NCBI RefSeq assembly: GCF_014490725.1
Contig: NZ_JACOQL010000004.1
Location: forward strand, 513,591-577,590
DNA length: 64,000 bases
Reading direction: 5' to 3'
Source: Paracoccus amoyensis
GTDB lineage: Bacteria; Pseudomonadota; Alphaproteobacteria; Rhodobacterales; Rhodobacteraceae
The notes under the pieces were generated by a model. That model was not told the DNA's origin. It worked only from the letters and a program-made list of their open reading frames with translations, and ran no database searches. Of the stretch, positions 11,355 through 21,789 are shown piece after piece. Position 1 is the first letter of the stretch, and each line of letters opens with the position of its first letter. The position numbers and the translations under genes were made by a program.

Positions 11355-11935
11355 TGTTTTTGCGTCGCCGTCCGGTCAGGCTTGAAGCCGAACGGATCGT
11401 GCTTCGTTTGCCGACGCATTCCGACTTCAACGCATGGGCTGCGTTGCGCGTGACCAGCCGGGATTTTTTGACCAAATGGGAACCGGTTTGGGCCGCTGAC
11501 CACCTGACACGCAAAGGCTTTACCAACCGGGTCTACTGGGCGACCCGCGCCAGTCGAAGCGGCTCGGCCCTGCCGCTGTTTCTGTTGCGTCGTGATGGTG
11601 TGCTGTTGGGCGCGATCACGCTGGACAATATCCGTCGTGGTCCGGCGCAATCCGGCACGATCGGCTATTGGATTGGCCAGCCTTTTGCCCGTCAGGGTTA
11701 CATGCAGGAAGCCATCGGCGCTTTGGTCCATCATGCCTTTACCACGCTGGATCTGTCGCGGATTGAAGCAGCCTGTTTGCCCGAAAATACGGCGTCGCGC
11801 GGTGTGTTGGAAAAATCCGGCTTCAAATACGAAGGCGTCGCACAAAGCTATCTGCAGATCGACGGGCGTTGGCGGAATCACGTGCTTTACGCCAACCTGA
11901 GGGGTGACCGGCGCGGTCGCACAGATGTTCGCTGA
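11354..11935 (+). CDS. GNAT family acetyltransferase, RimJ/RimL type
   Basis: A 193-residue protein of the GNAT fold similar to RimJ and RimL, which acetylate ribosomal protein N termini; the substrate here is unknown. Signatures are LEAERIVLRLPTHSDFNAW at the start, GAITLDNIRRGPAQSGTIGYWIG for the central strands, an acetyl-CoA loop in GQPFARQGYMQEAI, and ENTASRGVLEKSGFKYEG near the C terminus. The start codon overlaps the stop of the M16 peptidase gene by one base and the FAD oxidase gene follows at 12 bases, indicating one operon. Confidence 0.9.
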   Translation: MFLRRRPVRLEAERIVLRLPTHSDFNAWAALRVTSRDFLTKWEPVWAADHLTRKGFTNRVYWATRASRSGSALPLFLLRRDGVLLGAITLDNIRRGPAQSGTIGYWIGQPFARQGYMQEAIGALVHHAFTTLDLSRIEAACLPENTASRGVLEKSGFKYEGVAQSYLQIDGRWRNHVLYANLRGDRRGRTDVR

Positions 11936-11947
11936 AAGGGAAACCAG

Positions 11948-13348
11948 ATGCTGAATCCGGCTGATGAGCGTTTGGAAAAACGGCTGCCATTCGGGGTTTT
12001 GCGTGACGTTGCCCCCGCGTATCTGGAAGAGCCGAGGGGCCGTTATCACGGTCAGGCCGGGCTTGTCGCCGCGCCGCATGATGTGCAGGAAGCTGCGGCC
12101 ATCGTTCGTGCCTGCGCTGACGCAGGCGTGGCCATTGTTCCGCGTGGGGGTGGCACGGGGCTGGTGGGCGGGCAGGTGATGCCCGAGGGTCCGGCACCGC
12201 TGATCCTGTCGATGGAACGGATGACCCAGATCCGCGATGTGTTCCCCGAAGAATCCGTAATGGTGGCCGAAGCCGGCGTGACGCTGCAATCTGCCCGTGA
12301 CGCCGCCGCCGCCGTTGATCGCCAATTCGCGCTATCGCTGGCGTCGCAAGGAACGGCGCAGATTGGCGGGGTTCTGTCCACCAATGCAGGCGGGGTGAAT
12401 GTGCTGCGCTATGGCAATGCGCGTGCGCAATGTCTGGGGATCGAGGCTGTGCTGCCCTCGGGTGAAATCATGCATGATCTGAAGCGGTTGCGGAAGGATA
12501 ATACGGGTTATGACCTGCGCGATCTGTTGATCGGCGCCGAAGGGACACTGGGCGTTATCACCGCCGCCTCGCTGGTGCTGGCGCCTGTTCCGTCTGAAAG
12601 CGGCGTTGCGATGATCGTGGTCGAAGATCCCGCCGCTGCGCTGGCGCTGTTGTCGCTGGCGCAGGCCCGGATGGCCGGTGGTGTGACTGCGTTTGAACTG
12701 ATCTCGGGGCAGGGGCTGCGGTTTTTGGACGCAACCTTCCCTGATCTTCCGCAACCGTTTCTGGAACGTCCGCAATGGCTGGTTCTTATCGAGGTGGGCC
12801 TGCCCGCAGGTCTGAGCGCCGATGAGGCGTTAGAGGGGCTGTTCCTTGAAGGATCATCCGCCGGTCTGGTCAGCGATGGCGTGATCGCGCGATCGGGTCA
12901 GCAAGTGGCCGACCTTTGGGCGGTCCGCGAAATGATTCCGCAGGCGAACCGCGCAATCGGTGCGATTGCCAGCCATGATGTCAGCCTGCCCCTGTCGCAG
13001 GTCGCCAAATTCATCACCGATGCGGGCGATATGCTGGCATCGCAGGGCGATATGCGCATCAACTGTTTCGGTCATCTGGGCGACGGTAACCTGCATTACA
13101 ACCTGTTCCCGGCCGAGGGGCGCAAGCGCGAAGAATATGACGGCATTCGCAAGGATCTGTCACGACAGGTGCATCAGATGGTGGTGGATCGTGGCGGCTC
13201 ATTTTCCGCCGAACATGGTGTCGGACGGTTGAAGGCCGGGGATCTTGCCCATTGGGGCGATCCGGTGCGATTGTCGGCGATGCGTGCCATCAAATCCGCG
13301 CTGGACCCCAAGGGGCTCATGAACCCCGGTGTGATCTTTCCGGTTTAG
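11948..13348 (+). CDS. FAD-binding oxidase, GlcD/D-2-hydroxy acid dehydrogenase family
   Basis: A 466-residue flavoprotein with the PCMH-type FAD domain at the N terminus ([14 protein letters not shown] near residue 60, [19 protein letters not shown] near 135) and the C-terminal FAD-oxidase domain. The C-terminal motifs [10 protein letters not shown] and [10 protein letters not shown] match the D-lactate, D-2-hydroxyglutarate and glycolate oxidase subfamily. The exact substrate cannot be read from sequence; D-2-hydroxyglutarate or D-lactate are most likely. It ends the thrC operon and overlaps apt tail to tail by 4 bases. Confidence 0.92.
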   Translation: MLNPADERLEKRLPFGVLRDVAPAYLEEPRGRYHGQAGLVAAPHDVQEAAAIVRACADAGVAIVPRGGGTGLVGGQVMPEGPAPLILSMERMTQIRDVFPEESVMVAEAGVTLQSARDAAAAVDRQFALSLASQGTAQIGGVLSTNAGGVNVLRYGNARAQCLGIEAVLPSGEIMHDLKRLRKDNTGYDLRDLLIGAEGTLGVITAASLVLAPVPSESGVAMIVVEDPAAALALLSLAQARMAGGVTAFELISGQGLRFLDATFPDLPQPFLERPQWLVLIEVGLPAGLSADEALEGLFLEGSSAGLVSDGVIARSGQQVADLWAVREMIPQANRAIGAIASHDVSLPLSQVAKFITDAGDMLASQGDMRINCFGHLGDGNLHYNLFPAEGRKREEYDGIRKDLSRQVHQMVVDRGGSFSAEHGVGRLKAGDLAHWGDPVRLSAMRAIKSALDPKGLMNPGVIFPV

Positions 13349-13878
13349 TCGCCCTCAAAGCTGGTCAGGGCGTGAACCTCGTGCCCCAGACTCTCAAGCA
13401 ATTCGCGCCCGCCCAGAGCCGGCAGGTCGATCACAAAGGCGCAGCCCACGACCTTAGCGCCCAGCCGTTCGCACAGCGTGATCCCCGCAGCAGCCGTGCC
13501 GCCGGTCGCCAGCAGATCGTCCACGATCAGAACACGTTCACCGGGTTTCAGGGCATCGTCATGGATTTCAACGACGGCTTCGCCATATTCCAGTGTATAA
13601 GCCTCGGAGATCACGGCACCCGGCAGCTTGCCCTTCTTGCGGATCGGAACAAAGCCCGTGGACAGTTGATGGGCGACCGCACCGCCAAGGATAAAGCCCC
13701 GCGCCTCTAGCCCGACAACCTTGTCGATATTCATTCCTGTGTAGGGCGTCAGCAACTGATCGACGGCCATGCGGAAACCGCGGGCATCGGCAAATAACGT
13801 CGTTACATCGCGAAAAATAATTCCCTCATGCGGAAAATCAACGATGCTGCGGATGTAATCCTTGACGGTCTTGGTCAT
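13345..13878 (-). CDS. apt: Adenine phosphoribosyltransferase
   Basis: Salvage enzyme forming AMP from adenine and PRPP. The 177-residue protein has [20 protein letters not shown] at the N terminus, [20 protein letters not shown] near residue 60, and the PRPP-binding loop [18 protein letters not shown] near 120. It overlaps the preceding flavin reductase gene by an ATGA, so translation of the two is probably coupled. Confidence 0.96.
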   Translation of the reverse strand: MTKTVKDYIRSIVDFPHEGIIFRDVTTLFADARGFRMAVDQLLTPYTGMNIDKVVGLEARGFILGGAVAHQLSTGFVPIRKKGKLPGAVISEAYTLEYGEAVVEIHDDALKPGERVLIVDDLLATGGTAAAGITLCERLGAKVVGCAFVIDLPALGGRELLESLGHEVHALTSFEGD

Positions 13879-14477
13879 TTAGGGCGGTCCATTTCGAAAA
13901 GCTCATGCACGACGGCATAATCCTTGTAGCCGAGGCGTGAAATCCAGCCCCCTGCGGGGCGCGGGTCAAAACGTCCGTCGATCAGACAGTCGTCGCGGAT
14001 ATGCACTCCGGTTACGACGCCCAGCACGACAAAGTTCGATTCACCCGCCAAGGGGACGATCTGTGTCATCCGGCATTCCAGTGCGGCAACGGCATTTGCC
14101 ACGCGCAAGCAGTCGATGGTCTCACATTCTGCCGACTCGATCCCGGCGGCTTCAAATTCGCTGACGCCAGCGCCTAACGGCGCAGAGGACGCGTTCACCT
14201 GTTCGCGCAGGTCGCCAGCCGCAATATTGACACAGAACACACCCGATTCGATGATCTGCGAGACGCTGTCTTTGGTTCCACGACGATCCGGCTTGCTGTT
14301 TGTCGAAGAAAACATCACTTGCGGCGGAACATAGGCCACGGCGTTGAAAAACGAATAGGGGGCAAGATTGTCACCCTTGACGCCACGGGTGGAAATCCAG
14401 CCGATGGGGCGGGGGGCGACGATGGCATTGAAGGGGTTATGCGGCAGGCCGTGACCTGTTTCGGGTCGATAAAACAT
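13875..14477 (-). CDS. Flavin reductase family protein (FMN-binding split barrel)
   Basis: A 200-residue protein of the DIM6/NTAB flavin reductase family. It begins [20 protein letters not shown], then [10 protein letters not shown] and [20 protein letters not shown], the usual FMN-binding signature of this group, and later TVFCVNIA-like and [10 protein letters not shown] stretches. Members use NAD(P)H to reduce flavin, often for a partner monooxygenase; no partner is encoded nearby. It precedes apt with a 4-base overlap. Confidence 0.9.
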   Translation of the reverse strand: MFYRPETGHGLPHNPFNAIVAPRPIGWISTRGVKGDNLAPYSFFNAVAYVPPQVMFSSTNSKPDRRGTKDSVSQIIESGVFCVNIAAGDLREQVNASSAPLGAGVSEFEAAGIESAECETIDCLRVANAVAALECRMTQIVPLAGESNFVVLGVVTGVHIRDDCLIDGRFDPRPAGGWISRLGYKDYAVVHELFEMDRPK

Positions 14478-14601
14478 TTTCGGCCTCCTCTTATTGTCGC
14501 AGTCAAATTGTCGCAGTCAAACTGCCACCGCTTTTCGTGTTCTGCAATGTTTGACAGGTGGTTGTGGCGTGTTATTGGGCCGCAGCAGTCATTGAGGCAC
14601 C

Positions 14602-15240
14602 ATGTACGAGATCTGCCCGGAAACCGCCGCCGACGAATATGAGGTCGAATCCCTGTATGACCTGTGCTTTGCGCCGGGCCGAACGGCGTTGTCGTCCTAT
14701 CGTCTGCGAGACGGCGTTTCCAAAGTCGCTGACCTGTGCCTGCTGCTGCGTGATCCAACCGGCATTCTTCTGGCGGCTATCCGCTATTGGCCGGTTCGGG
14801 TTGGTGAGCATTCCACGCTGCTGCTGGGCCCGATCGCGGTTCACCCGACCGCACAGGGCGAGGGCTTGGGCGGGTTGTTGATGCGCGACAGTTTGACCCG
14901 TGCGCAGAAGCTGGGATGGGGGCGGGTGTTGCTGGTCGGGGACGCGCCCTATTATTCGCGCTTTGGCTTTGAAAAGCTGGACGGCGTCGAAATGCCGCCT
15001 CCCACCAACCCGGATCGTGTCCTGGGATTGGAACTTCAACCCGGTGCGTGGGTTGATATCGCGGGACTGGTCACGCGGGAAACATCGCAGGATGTTCCAC
15101 CGGGACTGGCAGAAGCAGCCGGCAATTCCCATCTTTCGTCGGCATGTATCGAGGTTGAGCACCCACGCGATGACACAATTGCAGACGAATCAGGCGATTT
15201 TGCCACCGATCAACGATCCTTCGGTTCTGGCTCAGGTTGA
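14602..15240 (+). CDS. GNAT family N-acetyltransferase (YhbS-like)
   Basis: A 212-residue reading whose first 165 residues form a GNAT domain: LCFAPGRTALSSYRLRDG, LGPIAVHPTAQGEGLGGLLM (acetyl-CoA loop) and VLLVGDAPYYSRFGFEKLDG. This architecture matches the YhbS subfamily, with unknown substrate. The last 45 residues (from about GLVTRETSQ) do not look like family sequence. They also overlap the EcsC gene by 71 bases, so the natural stop may have been lost or a base may be missing near 15,070. Confidence 0.82.
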   Translation: MYEICPETAADEYEVESLYDLCFAPGRTALSSYRLRDGVSKVADLCLLLRDPTGILLAAIRYWPVRVGEHSTLLLGPIAVHPTAQGEGLGGLLMRDSLTRAQKLGWGRVLLVGDAPYYSRFGFEKLDGVEMPPPTNPDRVLGLELQPGAWVDIAGLVTRETSQDVPPGLAEAAGNSHLSSACIEVEHPRDDTIADESGDFATDQRSFGSGSG

Positions 15241-15952
15241 CCGGCTTGCCGCGCGTTATCTGAACGCCGGCGGATTGGGGATGGAGATCATGTCCGTTGT
15301 CGGCAACAGCGCCGAGGGGCTGATTGACCGCCTGCCCGGATTTGTCCGTGGGCGTTTGGACGGCATTACCCGCATGGCGTTGAACCGTGCCTTCAAGGCG
15401 GCGTCTGGTTCGCGCAAGGTGATGCGGGATCGTGGCGATTGGTTCAATCGGCTTGCCTCCAGCGTCAGTGGTGCTGCGGGCGGCGCCGGCGGTTTTCCCG
15501 GTGCGCTGATCGAGATGCCTTTTACCATCACACTGCTTTTGCGCGCGATGCTGGATATCGCCGCCGAACATGGCCTTGATCCTGACAGCGATGAGGTTCG
15601 CAAGGAATGCTTACGTATCTTTGCGGCGGCAGGGCCGATGTCGGGGGACGATAATGCCGATCTGGGTTTGCTGGCCGCGCGGCTGTCTGTGACCGGGCAC
15701 ACGGTGCAAAGCCTGATCAGCCGCGTGGCACCGCGGCTGGCTGTGTCAATGGGGCAAAAACTGGCGGCGCAGGCCGCGCCGGTCTTTGGTGCGGTCGTCG
15801 GCGCGTCGATCAACTATACCTTCGCCAGCTATTATCAGGAATTGGCCCGCGTGCATTTCGGCATCATGCGCCTGTCGCATGAAACCGGCATTCCGCAAGA
15901 GGCTTTGGTCGAGGCCTTGCGTCTGTCCATTCAGCGCAAGCAGGGCAAATAG
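15170..15952 (+). CDS. EcsC family protein
   Basis: A 260-residue protein of the EcsC family, whose function is poorly known. The start ATG at 15170 gives MTQLQTNQAILPPINDPSVL. Family features are LAARYLNAGGLGMEIMSVVG, the glycine-rich GAAGGAGGFPGALIEMPFT near residue 105, HGLDPDSDEVRKECLRIF, and APVFGAVVGASINYTFASYY near the C terminus. Its start lies inside the 3' end of the acetyltransferase gene. It ends 10 bases from the convergent RecD-like helicase gene. Confidence 0.87.
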   Translation: MTQLQTNQAILPPINDPSVLAQVDRLAARYLNAGGLGMEIMSVVGNSAEGLIDRLPGFVRGRLDGITRMALNRAFKAASGSRKVMRDRGDWFNRLASSVSGAAGGAGGFPGALIEMPFTITLLLRAMLDIAAEHGLDPDSDEVRKECLRIFAAAGPMSGDDNADLGLLAARLSVTGHTVQSLISRVAPRLAVSMGQKLAAQAAPVFGAVVGASINYTFASYYQELARVHFGIMRLSHETGIPQEALVEALRLSIQRKQGK

Positions 15953-15962
15953 ACCGGCCCGC

Positions 15963-17522
15963 CTATAGCAGGCCGTCTTCCACTTCTTCCTGCAAGGCCA
16001 ATGGTGCGGCGGGCATATCCAGATCGGCTGTCGTCAGCGGGCCTGACGGGCGGGCCAGCCTTGGGCGGGTAATCCAGAACAGTCGATCCTGTGCCCGCGT
16101 GATCGCGACATAGGTCAGGCGTTTCCACAGGGGGATGCCCGCCTCGGTCCGGTTCGACCAGGCCGCGGCGCTGATGTCGGGGGCAAAGACCTGCACATCG
16201 GGCCATTGACTGCCCTGTGCCTTGTGGATCGTGACCGCCGCGCCATGCAGAAAGGCCGCGCCCATGCGGGCGGCATAGGGGATAAAGGGTTCCTCTTCGT
16301 CCGGCATCTCGATCTTGACGATGCTGGCGGCGGACAGGCGCGGATCTTCGGCGCCGAGGACGTGCAGCCGCGAGAATCCGGGTTTCTTGCCGGGACCAAG
16401 ATAGACCACCTGTGCGCCCTTGATCAGGCCGCGCGCCTCAAGGTCGATGCGCTTCTTACGATGCTTCAGCGGCAATTCCAGCCCGTCGCAGATCAGCGGC
16501 TCTCCCGGCAGCAATGCGTCACCGGGCGCACCAAAGGCACTGCGAAATGCGTGGATCAACCGGATGCGCGTGGCATTGCGCCAGACCAGAACAGGACTGC
16601 GGGCCATCAGGTCGCTTTCGACACGCTCGGCCCAGACCACCCGCGGATCGCGCCGCGCGGCATCGCGGACCATGCTTTCGAAGCGGTCGAAATTCACGCT
16701 GTCATCGGCAAGCGCATGCGCCAGATCAAGGATCGGGCTGTCATCGGCCTGCCGGTGGATGCGGTTCAGGATAAGTCGCTGATTTTCGGCAAGCTGGTCA
16801 AAGACCATCTGGCCGGATTGCCCGACCGGGGCCAACTGTGCCGGATCGCCGAACAGGATCAGCACCGGAAAAATTTCGCGCAGATCGTCGAATTGCCGTT
16901 CATCCAGCATCGAGGATTCGTCGATCAACCCAATATCCAACCCTTCTTCGCGCCGCTTCCAGCCCTGTATGAAATCAGATCCGCGCAGGCCCGCCGCTGC
17001 TAGCGCACCGGGGATCGAGCTGTGCTGATCGTAGAATGCCTTGGCGCGGTCCAATGCCTCATCCGTCAGCCCCTCGACCGTGGGGCGCGTGCCTTCGCCC
17101 GTCAGCCACTCGGCGATGCGTTCATATTGAGGATCATAGACCGGCGTATAAAGGATGCGGTGAATCGTGGTCGCGGGCACGCCGCGCATACGCAAGACAA
17201 AGGCGGCCTTGTTGGTGGGCGCCAGAACCGCGACCGTGCGCCGGTCCTTGCGGCGTTTGCCTTCGTAATCACCGCTGACCAGATCGACGCCCGCTTCGCG
17301 CAGCGCCCGCGTGATTTCAGACAGCAGCAAGGTCTTGCCGGATCCCGCCTTGCCGATTACCGCCATGACACGGCCTTTGCCCGGCTGAGGTGGATGCAAC
17401 TCCTCGGCAATCAGGTCAACGCCTGCCTGTGCAAAGGTTTCGGCCAGCGCATCCCATGCGTCAGCCTGGTCGGGCGAAAGTTCTGGAATGGTCGAAAGTG
17501 CAGTTTGGCCGGTCATGGCCAA
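15963..17522 (-). CDS. RecD-like ATP-dependent DNA helicase (UvrD/RecD superfamily 1)
   Basis: A 519-residue superfamily 1 helicase. Motif I is GKAGSGKTLLLSEI near residue 57, motif Ia APTNKAAFVLR, motif II LIDESSMLDER near 215 and motif III FGDPAQLAPVGQSGQM. Motif V is HGAAVTIHKAQGSQWPDVQV near 430 and motif VI TYVAITRAQDRLFWI near 470. It lacks the N-terminal domain of RecD2 and no RecB or RecC gene is adjacent, so it is probably a stand-alone exonuclease V alpha-like repair helicase common in Rhodobacteraceae. It is convergent with the EcsC gene. Confidence 0.9.
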   Translation of the reverse strand: MAMTGQTALSTIPELSPDQADAWDALAETFAQAGVDLIAEELHPPQPGKGRVMAVIGKAGSGKTLLLSEITRALREAGVDLVSGDYEGKRRKDRRTVAVLAPTNKAAFVLRMRGVPATTIHRILYTPVYDPQYERIAEWLTGEGTRPTVEGLTDEALDRAKAFYDQHSSIPGALAAAGLRGSDFIQGWKRREEGLDIGLIDESSMLDERQFDDLREIFPVLILFGDPAQLAPVGQSGQMVFDQLAENQRLILNRIHRQADDSPILDLAHALADDSVNFDRFESMVRDAARRDPRVVWAERVESDLMARSPVLVWRNATRIRLIHAFRSAFGAPGDALLPGEPLICDGLELPLKHRKKRIDLEARGLIKGAQVVYLGPGKKPGFSRLHVLGAEDPRLSAASIVKIEMPDEEEPFIPYAARMGAAFLHGAAVTIHKAQGSQWPDVQVFAPDISAAAWSNRTEAGIPLWKRLTYVAITRAQDRLFWITRPRLARPSGPLTTADLDMPAAPLALQEEVEDGLL

Positions 17523-17643
17523 GCCATAGCTTGCGGCAGCGTGAAAGCGAAGGGCAAACCGACCTTGGCGCTGTCAGGCACGCTCGACACGTCAGCGCAA
17601 AGGAATTAGCCTTGGCCTGACGATTGTGGATAAGAGGTTGATA

Positions 17644-18510
17644 ATGTGCGCACATTCCAGCGGATCGGGCGGGTTCACGCGTTTTCGGCATCGTTGGGAA
17701 ATGCCGATGATCTGGTTTTCGGCGATCATCACCTTCCTTGCACTGGGTGGTGCCATGAGCATCTGGTGGTTTGATTGGAATGGCTTGCTTGAAAGCTCTT
17801 TCGGAACGGAAGGCGCCACCGATCTGCGCGACATGGCGGAGACCGCTTACCTGATACTTTTGGCGCCGCTGGCGATCTATATCTATCGTTTTTATATGGC
17901 GGCGCAGGCCCGTTCCAACGCGATCCTTGTTGGCCCGGCGCAGTTCCCGGAACTTTATGCGCTGTATCAGGATCTGGCCCAGCGGCTGGACATGCCCAAC
18001 CCGCCAAAACTGTATGTCACGAACGGCGACGGGGTGGTGAATGCCTATGCGTTGGAGTGCAACCGGCGCTATCGTTATATCGTCATGCATTCCGAAATCA
18101 CGCTGATGCTGGCCAAGTCCCCCGACGTGGTCGAATTCGTGTTGGCGCATGAAATGGCGCATCACAAATTGCGCCATGTCTCGCTGTGGCGCATCATTAT
18201 CGGCATGGTTCCCAACATGCTGGTGTTGCCGGGGCAGACAACGACCCGCGCGCAGGAATATTCGGCCGACCGCGTCGCGATGGCGGTTTGCCCGAATCAT
18301 GCCAGTGCCATCCGCATTCTGGCGGTAGGACCATGGATCGCTGATGGCGTTAATCCCGACGCCTGGCTGGAACAATGCGACGCCGAACATCGGGAATGGA
18401 TGGTCCGCGCCGCCAATGCGGTGTCCAGCCATGCCGTGGGCGTCAAGCGCTTCAAGGCATTGCGAGATATAGAGCGGAAAGGCTTTTCCGCCCATGGCGA
18501 AATGTTCTGA
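17644..18510 (+). CDS. M48 family membrane metalloprotease
   Basis: A 288-residue protein with two N-terminal hydrophobic segments (MIWFSAIITFLALGGAMSIW and LILLAPLAIYIYRFYM) and a zinc protease domain. The HExxH motif is VLAHEMAHHKLRH near residue 165, and the third ligand is likely the glutamate in QEYSADRVAMAV about 45 residues later. This matches the HtpX/M48 group of membrane quality-control proteases. The ATG at 17644 was chosen because AGAGG lies 7 bases upstream; a GTG at 17626 is also in frame. Confidence 0.88.
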   Translation: MCAHSSGSGGFTRFRHRWEMPMIWFSAIITFLALGGAMSIWWFDWNGLLESSFGTEGATDLRDMAETAYLILLAPLAIYIYRFYMAAQARSNAILVGPAQFPELYALYQDLAQRLDMPNPPKLYVTNGDGVVNAYALECNRRYRYIVMHSEITLMLAKSPDVVEFVLAHEMAHHKLRHVSLWRIIIGMVPNMLVLPGQTTTRAQEYSADRVAMAVCPNHASAIRILAVGPWIADGVNPDAWLEQCDAEHREWMVRAANAVSSHAVGVKRFKALRDIERKGFSAHGEMF

Positions 18511-18651
18511 TCTTCGGCGCTAACAGCGTGTTCCATCTCATTAAGGGCTTGACGCTGCGTTAGTTAATTGTTTGACGCAGCCCGAATTCGCGCTTTTGTA
18601 TGCCCCGAACGGCGTTCATATTGTGCAAGTTTATAGTTGATGGGGGGAATT

Positions 18652-19920
18652 ATGGCCAATACGGATCACATATCGTCACCGGCCGCGCCTGCGCGGCTTG
18701 GCTGGTCGAAATACGACAATACATGGATGCTAAGTCTGTTCGGCACAGCCGTGGGGGCAGGCATCCTGTTCCTGCCAATCAATGCCGGCATCGGAGGCTT
18801 TTGGCCGCTGGTCTTCATGGCCATTATCATCGGCCCGATGACCTATCTGTCGCATCGCGCACTGGCCCGGTTCGTTTGTTCGTCAAAGAACCCGAATGCG
18901 GATATCACCGATGTTGTCGTCGAATATTTCGGCGACGGCGCAGGCAGGGCGATTACGCTGCTGTATTTTCTGGCGATCTATCCGATCGTGCTGATCTATG
19001 GCGTGGGCATCACCAACACGGTTGGCAGCTTTCTGGAAAACCAGATGGGCGTCGGCCCGGTGCCGCGCTGGCTGCTGTCGGGCGTGCTGATTGCCGGGAT
19101 GATGCTGGTGATGCTGGCGGGACAACGGGTCATGCTGGTCGTGACCGAATTTCTGGTCTACCCGCTGGTTGGCATCCTGATCTTCCTGTCGCTATATCTG
19201 GTGCCGCAGTGGAACCTGGCGGCGGTGAAGGAAGTCACGCCGCTGGGCACGGCGCTGAAATCCATCTGGCTGACCATTCCGGTGCTGGTCTTTTCGTTCA
19301 ATCATTCGCCAGCCATTTCGCAATTCGCCTGCGCGATGAAGCGTGACTATGGCGATCATGCCAGCGTCAAGGCCGACCAAATTCTGCGCAATACCTCGAT
19401 GATGCTGGTCGGTTTTGTGATGCTGTTCGTGTTTTCCTGCGTGCTGGCCCTGACGCCGGAACAACTGGCCGACGCGAAGGCCCTGAACCTGCCGATCCTG
19501 TCCTATCTGGCCAATGTGAACGACAGCCCGTTCATCAGCTATTTCGGCCCGCTGGTGGCCTTTGTCGCGATCGTATCATCCTTCTTTGGCCATTATCTTG
19601 GCGCGGCCGAAGGGATGCGGGGCATTCTGCGGGGCACGGTCATACCGGATCAGGTCAGCATGCCCGACAAGCGTCTGAATATCCTGATCGCCGCCTTCAT
19701 GTTCCTGACCATCTGGGGCGTTGCAATCCTTAACCCCAGCATCCTTGGCATGATCGAAACCCTGGGCGGCCCGGTTATCGCGGCGATCCTGTATCTGATG
19801 CCGATGTATGCGATCCACCGCGTGCCAGCGCTGGCGCAATATCGTGGCAAGCTGTCGAATGTCTTTGTGACAATCGCCGGTCTGGTCGCGATGAGCGGTA
19901 TCCTTTACGGCCTGTTCTGA
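18652..19920 (+). CDS. Amino-acid permease, HAAAP family (serine/aromatic type)
   Basis: A 422-residue integral membrane protein with about eleven hydrophobic helices. The N-terminal signature [20 protein letters not shown] and the later [17 protein letters not shown] match the hydroxy/aromatic amino-acid permeases (SdaC, TdcC, Mtr, TnaB). Serine or threonine proton symport is most likely, but the substrate cannot be fixed from sequence. The ATG at 18652 follows a GGGGGGAA ribosome site. A hairpin terminator follows at 19934. Confidence 0.9.
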   Translation: MANTDHISSPAAPARLGWSKYDNTWMLSLFGTAVGAGILFLPINAGIGGFWPLVFMAIIIGPMTYLSHRALARFVCSSKNPNADITDVVVEYFGDGAGRAITLLYFLAIYPIVLIYGVGITNTVGSFLENQMGVGPVPRWLLSGVLIAGMMLVMLAGQRVMLVVTEFLVYPLVGILIFLSLYLVPQWNLAAVKEVTPLGTALKSIWLTIPVLVFSFNHSPAISQFACAMKRDYGDHASVKADQILRNTSMMLVGFVMLFVFSCVLALTPEQLADAKALNLPILSYLANVNDSPFISYFGPLVAFVAIVSSFFGHYLGAAEGMRGILRGTVIPDQVSMPDKRLNILIAAFMFLTIWGVAILNPSILGMIETLGGPVIAAILYLMPMYAIHRVPALAQYRGKLSNVFVTIAGLVAMSGILYGLF

Positions 19921-19933
19921 ATCCGGAATGCAG

Positions 19934-19959
19934 AAAGGGCGGGTTCAACCCCGCCCTTT
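19934..19959. terminator. Bidirectional terminator between the permease gene and ccr
   Basis: Inverted repeat AAAGGGCGGG (19934-19943) with its complement at 19950-19959, with A-rich and T-rich flanks on either side. It lies between the convergent permease and ccr genes and can serve both. Confidence 0.85.
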
Positions 19960-19979
19960 GTTTCGCATCGCCGGAAAGG

Positions 19980-21269
<1,290 letters not shown>

Positions 21270-21286
21270 GGCGAGTCTCCTCATTT

Positions 21287-21301
21287 TTCTGCAATGCAGA
21301 A
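21287..21301. promoter_or_regulatory. Perfect palindrome in the ccr leader
   Basis: TTCTGCA-A-TGCAGAA, a perfect 7-1-7 inverted repeat, ends 17 bases upstream of the ccr start codon, just before its ribosome site. It could be a repressor operator or a small leader hairpin. The surrounding 21270-21789 interval holds no convincing gene; it also has an AT-rich part near 21360-21420 where promoters may lie. Confidence 0.5.
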
Positions 21302-21789
21302 TCAACTTTTCCGAAGCACTACCCAAGGACGCGCAACATTGCAACCCGAACACGGCGTTAAACGTAATTTTATAACTTTGTTGTGTGGAAATATTCGTCG
21401 CGGTGCGATATTTCGCTGCGCTCGCCAATGAATAGGGCAAAAGTCCAACGGCAATATGTTGCAGACACAGCATAACGGCCAATTGGACGGATGGGCCGGA
21501 TTGCGGCCCGGAGGCAGACATCGGCACCGACTCGCTGGCTTTGACCGTAGTGAACGTGCTGGAAAGCGCGCAGATCGGTCACAGAACCCGCGTAAGTTCG
21601 CGACGGTGAGATAAGGTCATGTCCGAAATCCACACCTTCAAGCCTGACGACAGGCCTGTCCGCAAATGACTCGGGCGGCCCTGCCGGACATATCGCGGAC
21701 GCGGCGATTTCTGCGATGCAGCGAATTGACGGCGCATCTTTGTTTCGGTATTCGTTCGTCGACTGTAAGATTATTGCGAGGCGATCCGC

